This document shows positions 21,539 to 27,500 of a stretch of 27,500 nucleotides of DNA, one piece after another. The position numbers and the translations under genes were made by a program. The stretch's first letter is position 1. Every line of letters begins with the position of its first letter. The DNA lies in the NCBI GenBank assembly GCA_000320545.1, contig ADNK01000646.1, forward strand, positions 1 through 27,500, given 5' to 3'. Source of the DNA: Bigelowiella natans CCMP2755 (taxonomy: Eukaryota > Cercozoa > Chlorarachniophyceae). The notes beneath the pieces were generated by a model. That model searched no databases, was not told where the DNA came from, and saw nothing but the letters and a program-made list of their open reading frames with translations.

Positions 21539-23415
21539 ATATATAATAGTGTGTGTGTGTGTGTGTGTGGTAAGATAGTAGTACGCACTTCAATTCTCAT
21601 TCAATTAAGATAAAAGCAGCTGCTTGATCCTTCCCGCCTCTCCTGCTATTTTGTGCTGTCTCATCCTCATCATCCTCATCACCACCAAATCAATTGCTGC
21701 CTGTCGCCGCCATGTGTCTTGCCGTCAGGTCTCAATGGAATCGAGCTTGCGGGAAAGAACCTCGTTTGCCAAAGGGCAAACATCGGGTAACGATGGTGAT
21801 GATGAGTAGTTGGCGATGTGGCGTTGTTCTCATTCTTGTCGTTGTTGTTGCTGCCTCTATTGTGTGTAGAGCCAAGCCAAACGCCAACGTCTCGGCATCC
21901 TTGATGGGCGCAGTCACGAACCCTGGTGATGCGTGCTTTGTCACCTTCATCTCTTGCAACCACCCCCCTTCTTCCCTCCCTCCCTCCCTCCCTCCTTCCC
22001 TCCCTCCCTCTCCTCCTTCTTCTCCTGCAAAGGACACAACAACTAACCATACAGCTCTTCTGGGGCTGCCCCAGCTGAATAGCCTTCCCGGCCTCAATAA
22101 AGGAGGTGCCGTTGCATACGATATTGAATGCTGTGTGATGCTGCGGTGTCCTTTGTTATATGTGCTCCTTCCATGGTCGCCTCCTCCTCCTCCTCCTCCT
22201 CCTCCTCCTCATGTTCCTACTATTTTTCTCCGCCCCCCCTCCTCAGGGCTGCTCGCACAGGGGATTCCCGGACTGCTGCCGTTGATACCGGTAATACATG
22301 CAGTAGTGTTATGTCTAGTAGAAGGAGTGATTTAGTAGCGTGGCCCGCCGAGAGGGAGAGCCCATCACTGATATATATATGTATATATACGCTGTCGTTG
22401 TCCTTGGCTAATTCCGGGTGCAAGCGAGCCAACGTTGAGCTTTGCCCCGCCTACCGCCGCCATGCATCCACCCATCCAGTCAGTCATCCATTCGTGCATT
22501 CATCACAATGGATCGATGGTCGTCTAGCTTTCACTTGCTTCATCTGCTGCTGATGCAAGGGGCTGCCCTTCGTATCTGCAAACCTCCCCTAACCTCTCTC
22601 CCCCCCCCCCCCCCCTTCTCTATCTGTGTGCATGTGCGCGGTATTTGCTCTCGTGGCGTCGGAACAACCCGACCAGATCACTCCAATCATACCAGGTAAT
22701 GGTTGCCAAGCATGCTAGAACATGCGCAAGACGCACAGCACACACGCATGCGTGCGTATATTGACGTGAGCTCGTTGCCGCACCACAGGCCAAAATGTCG
22801 GTCCCAGTAGAATTCTCGTCCTTCAAAATATCATCAAGGAAGCCGATCTGGCAGACAACTCGGAGGTGAGTTCTCTGCGCACGTGCACATGCTATACACG
22901 TGTATACACGCACAGGCAGGAAGCGCAACGTGCAGTTCAACTGCGGTAGCTTTTGCATCGATACGCTGACACTAAAAATGTGTGTGTGCGCGTATGCGTC
23001 AGTATGAGGACGTGAAGGCGGATATAAAGGAGGAGTGCGAACGCATGGGCGGCCCGGTGAAGGAGGTTCTCATCCCGCGCAAGGAACCGCAAATGCAGGA
23101 GAGTGCCGTGGCGGTACAGGGACTGGGGAAGGTTAGCGCAGTACACATCTACTCCTACACCCACGGAATTGCGAGTGTGCGCGCACATTTTGCACACGCA
23201 TAAACATGCACGCATCCACGCGAACACGGACACACGCGTGCGCGTATATGCACGCAAAAACACGCCTGGCACTTCAGGTTTTCATTGAATTTGAAACGCA
23301 AGAAGGGGCGAACAAGGCCCGTCTGTCGCTTGGAGGAAGAAAATTTAATGGCCGGGTTGTCCTCTCACGCTTTCTCAGTGAAGAGCATTATAAAAAAGGC
23401 CTGCTGGACGCCTGA
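18339..23415 (+). CDS. U2AF2: U2AF large subunit (splicing factor)
   Basis: Twenty-four exons splice to 513 residues in phase: 18339-18347, 18431-18489, 18555-18704, 18790-18867, 18965-19020, 19109-19176, 19327-19398, 19502-19573, 19697-19732, 19956-20030, 20249-20281, 20434-20499, 20823-20853, 20999-21066, 21261-21303, 21415-21468, 21729-21786, 21870-21925, 22055-22105, 22247-22290, 22677-22695, 22789-22865, 23003-23131 and 23278-23415. It has a charged RD/RS-rich N terminus and MWDQGPAPG with Trp106, matching the U2AF small-subunit contact. RRM1 has VYLGNV and AYAFVEF (201-207), then LKIRRPKDYQPPQ and VYHVPGIVST. RRM2 has KVFIGN and GYAFFEY (306-312), and the C-terminal UHM has RILVLQN and the RKF motif (489-491). 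It binds the polypyrimidine tract at 3' splice sites in the nucleus. The start (MFK, a 9-nt coding part) and the 19-nt exon 21 are the weakest points. Several introns carry long microsatellites. Confidence 0.9.
20155..20197. repeat. (TA)n microsatellite
   Basis: About 20 TA units in the U2AF intron between exons 10 and 11, about 50 bases before the acceptor at 20248. Confidence 0.95.
20689..20716. repeat. (GA)n microsatellite
   Basis: About 14 GA units in the U2AF intron between exons 12 and 13, with further trinucleotide TCC repeats at about 20766-20784. Confidence 0.9.
20874..20960. repeat. (CT)n(CA)n compound microsatellite
   Basis: About 18 CT units pass into about 20 CA units in the U2AF intron between exons 13 and 14. 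The CT block would be a strong U2AF-binding tract by itself, although the acceptor used is 40 bases further on at 20998. Confidence 0.95.
21083..21113. repeat. (CTG)n microsatellite
   Basis: About ten CTG units after a G run, 16 bases downstream of the donor of U2AF exon 14. Confidence 0.9.
21484..21568. repeat. (TA)n and (TG)n microsatellites
   Basis: About 26 TA units at 21484-21536 and about ten TG units at 21549-21568, at the 5' end of the U2AF intron between exons 16 and 17. Confidence 0.95.
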
Positions 23416-24186
23416 GTTGCAGTTGAATCATGCATATGTGTATTAACATATTATATACGTACATACATATATGTAGAGATGAGTCCAAAATGTCAGGTGT
23501 GCCATTACTCAAGAAGTTTAAATCATTTCAAGTCTCCCGCAATATATTTGTATATGTGATGATGCCTTTGTTATTATTATTGCCAGCAAGGTAGCACGGA
23601 TGTCAGCAATACATGCTATCGCTTCCCGCAGCCAACCCCCTCTTGCTACATGCATATACTTAGGCGCTACTAGTACATATCTCTACATGCGTGTAGCGTG
23701 TAGCGACCTAGCGATGCCATATTTCATCATCATTATTATCATTATAATTGTAGTCCCTTGATTCAACATGAATAAAATGGAATCTTATGCACAGAACAAG
23801 GCAAAATCGATCGATCCATGCATGATGTTTATTACGCTACAGCAACGTATCTTGTTGCTATCACTATGTCTTTTTATTGCGTGTATGAAGCAGCCGCTGC
23901 GTGGTGCGCCTGGCGAATTGTATCGCTACTATACTACTTATTTGGTATTTTTGTTGTGACACTGCCCAAGTGTAGCACATTACGTCTCGTCATTGCAACA
24001 TCATCGACGTGCAGCTGGATTTTGGAAATAATGACAGAACCTTACATGCGCATGTGTGCAATTGCAGCATCAATGCAACAAAGATCCATTCCGAACGTTG
24101 AAACAGAGGAGAAGGAAATCGCAGATATCGAGTAAGCTTCCCCTCCTCCTCATATCATACGTCACTACGTCACACTGCGCGCACTA
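23416..24186. other. Convergent 3' spacer between U2AF and CS genes
   Basis: Both 3' UTRs must lie here. It is AT-rich with scattered ATTATT repeats. Its only notable frame is the 105-codon ORF at 23818-24135 listed separately. I see no RNA gene. Confidence 0.45.
23818..24135 (+). CDS. Possible small membrane protein (weak)
   Basis: A true ATG opens 105 codons ending in TAA. The product is strongly hydrophobic in its first 75 residues, with two possible membrane segments (YLVAITMSFYCVYEA and LLYYLFGIFVVTL). It ends in a polar tail (NVETEEKEIADIE). It resembles nothing I can name. It lies wholly within the space needed for two convergent 3' UTRs and may be chance; frame length and hydrophobic pattern are the only support. 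Confidence 0.2.
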   Translation: MHDVYYATATYLVAITMSFYCVYEAAAAWCAWRIVSLLYYLFGIFVVTLPKCSTLRLVIATSSTCSWILEIMTEPYMRMCAIAASMQQRSIPNVETEEKEIADIE

Positions 24187-25281
24187 TCAGCTGCTGTCCT
24201 TCAGGAGTGATGACCAGGTCACCTCTCTCGCCTTTTCCAGCACCACCGACACGGCCCTCTCGCCACCGTCTGGCGTCACACATGAAATCGGATGAGATAA
24301 ATGGAATACCGCGCTCAGCCCATGAGTTCTATTTAGTTAGCCAATTTTACTAGCTTTTGCAGCCTACTACCTCCTGACAAGGACCAGGTCGAGCCATCTG
24401 TGTGTATCACGTTGCTCAGGCTGCCTTCCAGGACAACTACGGTGGGTGGCATGATGAGCAAATTAATTGGATCGGGAAGGGAGGGGGTAAAATTGCTTGA
24501 CGATAATGATCCGAAATTTGAAGAAAAGGGCATCTCACCCTAATCCATTGTCCCCCCCCCCTTCCAACTATCCTGTAACAACTCTCCTATTCCTTCCTCA
24601 CCTTCGCCCTTGACTTCGACCGATATCGTCTTCGACTTCATCTTCACTACCACATCCTTGCCAGAGCAACCTAAACAACTCAGCCAATCAATCAATGGCA
24701 AGAAGGGGAGTGGAAGGGAGGGGAGGGGATAGGAACGAAGGGCGCCGAGAAGTCTCAACGTACAGAAACGATAAACGATATACACCATTCTTCTGCACAC
24801 AATAGGCAGCTGCTAACTTGAACGCTCTACCGAGAAGCGATGCTAAGATTGCTTTAAAATCTCAAACGTCATCGACGATACAGAAAATCAACGATTCCCC
24901 TTTGTTTTCGAGCAACATCATGGACAGGAGGAAATACAAGGGGGGAACAACCTGGATGGACGGGAACCGTGATCTCCACCTCATCCTCACTCTGGGTCCA
25001 TTTATATCTTCCAAGATGATAACGACAACGACGACAACAACAACAACAACAAGCAGAGCGATAGCAACAGCCATAGCAGCAGAGAGCAGAGAGTTAAGAA
25101 GATAGAGCAAGAAGAAGCGGAAAGGGAGAGTGCTGTGCCGATGGACTGATGCCGTTGCGTCATCTTCCCAGAGTAAAGCACAATTGACAAGGCTACTACT
25201 ACAAATGTTGCACTACTACTTTTCGTTAGATCCTTCTGGAAGCTTCTTCTTCTCCCTCCTGAAGTAAACCCAGAAAGCAGC

Positions 25282-25331
<50 letters not shown>

Positions 25332-25851
25332 GGGGGGCGGGGAGGGGGAGAGAAGGAAAGAGAGATGGAGAAATTTGCAGCTTCAGTGTTCAGGAGGGAG
25401 ATGGACGAATAAGCGAGGTAGATAGGAATAAGCGGACTAGTGACCACCGCGATCATCACATTACCAGACAAACGCACGCACGCACGCACGCACACGCATA
25501 CGCTACTCTAACAATACAGCGTGTATACTGAAGGAATCGAACCCTGCTGCTTGTGCCGCTGCTTGGGCTTGCTGCTGCATGAGCATGTTCTTCAGATTCA
25601 TGGTGGAGGCGGTGTTACTTGCCTGCCCTTCCTTATTCGCCTCCTGAGCACCAACGAAGAACAACATCAACAACGATAAGAAGAAGATAACCGGGAAGAA
25701 CAAAATCTTTGGTAAATTTCTCATCTTTTGTATTCAATATGTACTTATCTCTGCATATTCGAGCGTTGGTATCAATATGATTCCTATCTCTGATGATCTT
25801 GTGCCCCACGCTTCTTTCTTGGATAATAAGTGCAGGAGCTTCGCCACGGAC

Positions 25852-25882
<31 letters not shown>

Positions 25883-26175
25883 CGTGTACGATTGCAAAAA
25901 ATACCTTCGCTGAGAGCAGCCACTCTGCGTCGGAGCTGCAATCCTTCATTGTGAAGTCTCGTCGGCCCCAGTCGTCCTAACAGTGCCGACAAACGACCAA
26001 GGCACCACCGGGTGGATAATAGTAAATAATAATAAGGACGAGTGTAAGAGCGATAGTAGGAGGAACAACGGCATGATCTATAGTAGCAGTGTGCTTGTAC
26101 GCTGCTGTAGTAATCATCCGAATACTGCACAATGATATGAGAAGGGGGCTGCTCCTATTTACTTCCCTCTCCCCC

Positions 26176-26250
<75 letters not shown>

Positions 26251-26936
26251 ATATCAGAGTACTTGATCATCGTAGACCCTTCCGAAGAAAGCGTCCCCTC
26301 TCACTTCCATCGGTCGGCCAGCTGCAAACGAGATCTGGCATGCTCGTTCGTTCTTTGGAAGGTTCTTGGCTATGCCTTGGTCGTCCACGTACATGCTGCG
26401 GATAGATGATGGTGATGATGATATGGTGATAATGGATAGGAGGAGGAAGAGGAGGAGGAAGAAGGGGGAACATGAATCAATAGAGCGCCGAAGTCGGCGA
26501 AACAACGCTATGTGAGAGCCAAATTAGAGACTTCTTGCAAAAAAGAAAGGGTGGGGGGGGGGGTCTGCTCTTAACCAGCTCTATCTCCTCATTGCATTAT
26601 TATCTCTTCCACTCTTCTGCAAGCTCTGATCAGCATCGTCATCATCGCTACTACTACTACAACCTTATAGAAAGGAACTTGGTTCGCTTCAAAGGGAGCA
26701 CCAAAGGCACGATCTCTACGCTACTGCGATGTGCATTGCCATGCGTTTATGAGATGACGTCCACCCACCAGCCAAACAACGAGGAGAAGCAGCGAGGCAA
26801 TCCGTCAGCATTACAATATAAATCATGCACTTCTCACATGAAAATCAACCTTTCTCTCTCTCTCCCTCTCTCTGGTTGTTGGATGGAATTGTGCAATAAT
26901 ACCTGTTGGACATGAGCATGTCCATGTACTTCTCAT
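24187..26936 (-). CDS. CS-domain (NudC-like) protein with unknown N-terminal domain
   Basis: Ten exons splice to 234 residues: 26936-26903, 26715-26664, 26395-26263, 25976-25905, 25643-25543, 25258-25220, 25007-24952, 24670-24602, 24436-24371 and 24269-24187. The C-terminal part (about 143-230) is a CS/NudC fold: EKYKWTQSEDEVEITVPV, GKDVVVKMKSKTISVEVKG, DGSTWSLSGDG and VVLEKAREVTWSSLL. Such proteins act as Hsp90/Hsp70 co-chaperones or in dynein-linked client folding. A charged Gln/Ala linker (MLMQQQAQAAAQAAG, then REKKKLPEG) precedes it. The N-terminal half carries PLVLPLKRTKFLSI, SMYVDDQGIAKNLPKNERA, GRPMEVRGDAFFGRVYDD and RRDFTMKDCSSDAEWL, which reads as a conserved domain but one I cannot name. 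Exons from 26715 downward are well supported by phase. The first exon and ATG are uncertain, since another frame upstream (IIIKIDEKYMDMLMSN) is also open. Confidence 0.8.
25286..25325. repeat. (GA)n microsatellite
   Basis: About 20 GA units, followed by a G-rich block. On the minus (coding) strand this is a CT tract starting 27 bases before the acceptor of the 25258-25220 exon of the CS gene, where it can serve as the polypyrimidine tract. Confidence 0.95.
25852..25879. repeat. (GT)n microsatellite
   Basis: About 14 GT units in the CS-gene intron between the 25976-25905 and 25643-25543 exons, near the donor. Confidence 0.9.
26173..26247. repeat. (CT)n(CA)n compound microsatellite
   Basis: A CT run passes into a CA run, with the same architecture as the block at 20874-20960. 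It lies in the CS-gene intron just downstream (minus sense) of the donor at 26262. Confidence 0.95.
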
Positions 26937-27500
26937 CGATCTTTATGATTATGTGGCAAACAGCACTTAGCATTGAGCAGACAACAGATGATCTTCTTAT
27001 TTCAAAGGCTTTTGGTATGTTTCTGCGGTTTTGCGAGGCACTTAACTGCCATTTCCACGAATATGTATTCAAATAAATATTGCACTTCTCTCATGGTGTA
27101 TTTTGCATGTCTGCTTGGAAGTTGATCTTAATTTCACGACGACAAACCATCTTGCCCTTCGTCTTCTCAGCAACTTGTTTCTCCAAGAGCTTCCGGTCCA
27201 TCTGATGATATCGTCGTCGTAGCCGTTGCGTGGATGATGATTTCAACTGACAAATTGAATCACACCCCCCCCCCCCCCCCCCCTTCCTCTCGCCCCTTCG
27301 CCCGTGTAATATTTTCAAAGATTTTGTTGCTATTTGAAAGAGTTGTTGATTCGGCTTTACCTTCCCTCTGGAGGAGAAGTGCTTTCTCAATGTCTGATGA
27401 TGATGATGATGATGTTTCGAATGTAGAGAAGAAGTAGGTGAGAATTCAATGCGATGGAATGGAAGGTGCGGCCAAAAGAACATCGTTCAAAATGCTATGT
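26937..27500 (-). other. Right-end region with possible minus-strand exons
   Basis: A 36-codon frame from an ATG at about 27201 to a TGA at 27091 (MDRKLLEKQVAEKTKGKMV...) follows a CAG and looks coding, being lysine-rich and helical. A short stretch at about 27410-27376 is followed by a good donor (GTAAAG) and could be an exon joined to it. I cannot fix the phase or recognise the product. It may be the 3' end of another minus-strand gene beyond the window. A run of about 19 C lies at 27265-27283. Confidence 0.3.

Noticed and set aside
1-27500. tRNA, rRNA, transposase or integrase genes
   Set aside because: I looked for tRNA-like cloverleaf patterns, conserved rRNA stretches and mobile-element protein motifs and saw none I could support.

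Overview
This is a nuclear DNA window from an intron-rich microbial eukaryote. Most genes are cut into 10 to 28 exons by short GT-AG introns of about 50 to 550 nt. Splicing the genes by hand gives open frames ending in TAA or TGA, so the standard genetic code fits. Gene content (HSDL2-type peroxisomal SDR, AGC kinase, TauD-type dioxygenase, AKR, U2AF large subunit, NudC-type CS protein) does not fix the lineage. A cryptophyte, chlorarachniophyte or stramenopile alga or protist would fit, but I cannot decide from sequence alone.

Layout: 1-329 (-) is the 5' part of an unrecognised gene running off the left edge. 1197-3134 (-) is an intronless 645-residue conserved-type protein of unknown function. 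3712-6457 (+) is a 16-exon short-chain dehydrogenase with a terminal SKL peroxisomal signal. 6976-9301 (-) is a 12-exon AGC-type protein kinase with a predicted myristoylated N terminus. 10112-16934 (+) is a 28-exon gene encoding a TauD/clavaminate-synthase-like dioxygenase fused to a complete aldo/keto reductase. 18339-23415 (+) is a 24-exon U2AF large subunit, the factor that recognises 3' splice sites. 24187-26936 (-) is a 10-exon CS-domain (NudC-like) protein. The right end holds possible exons of one more minus-strand gene.

Gene pairs alternate. The 1197-3134 gene and the SDR are divergent, the SDR and kinase convergent, the kinase and dioxygenase-AKR gene divergent, and U2AF and the CS gene convergent. 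Nothing suggests an operon or one shared pathway.

The window has two textures. From 1 to about 10450 microsatellites are almost absent. From about 10450 to the end nearly every intron and spacer carries long di- or trinucleotide repeats, some lying directly against a splice acceptor.

The most interesting object is the dioxygenase-aldo/keto reductase fusion. One exon carries both the last active-site motif of the dioxygenase and the first strand of the reductase. The spliced model puts the AKR tetrad at exactly the canonical spacing.
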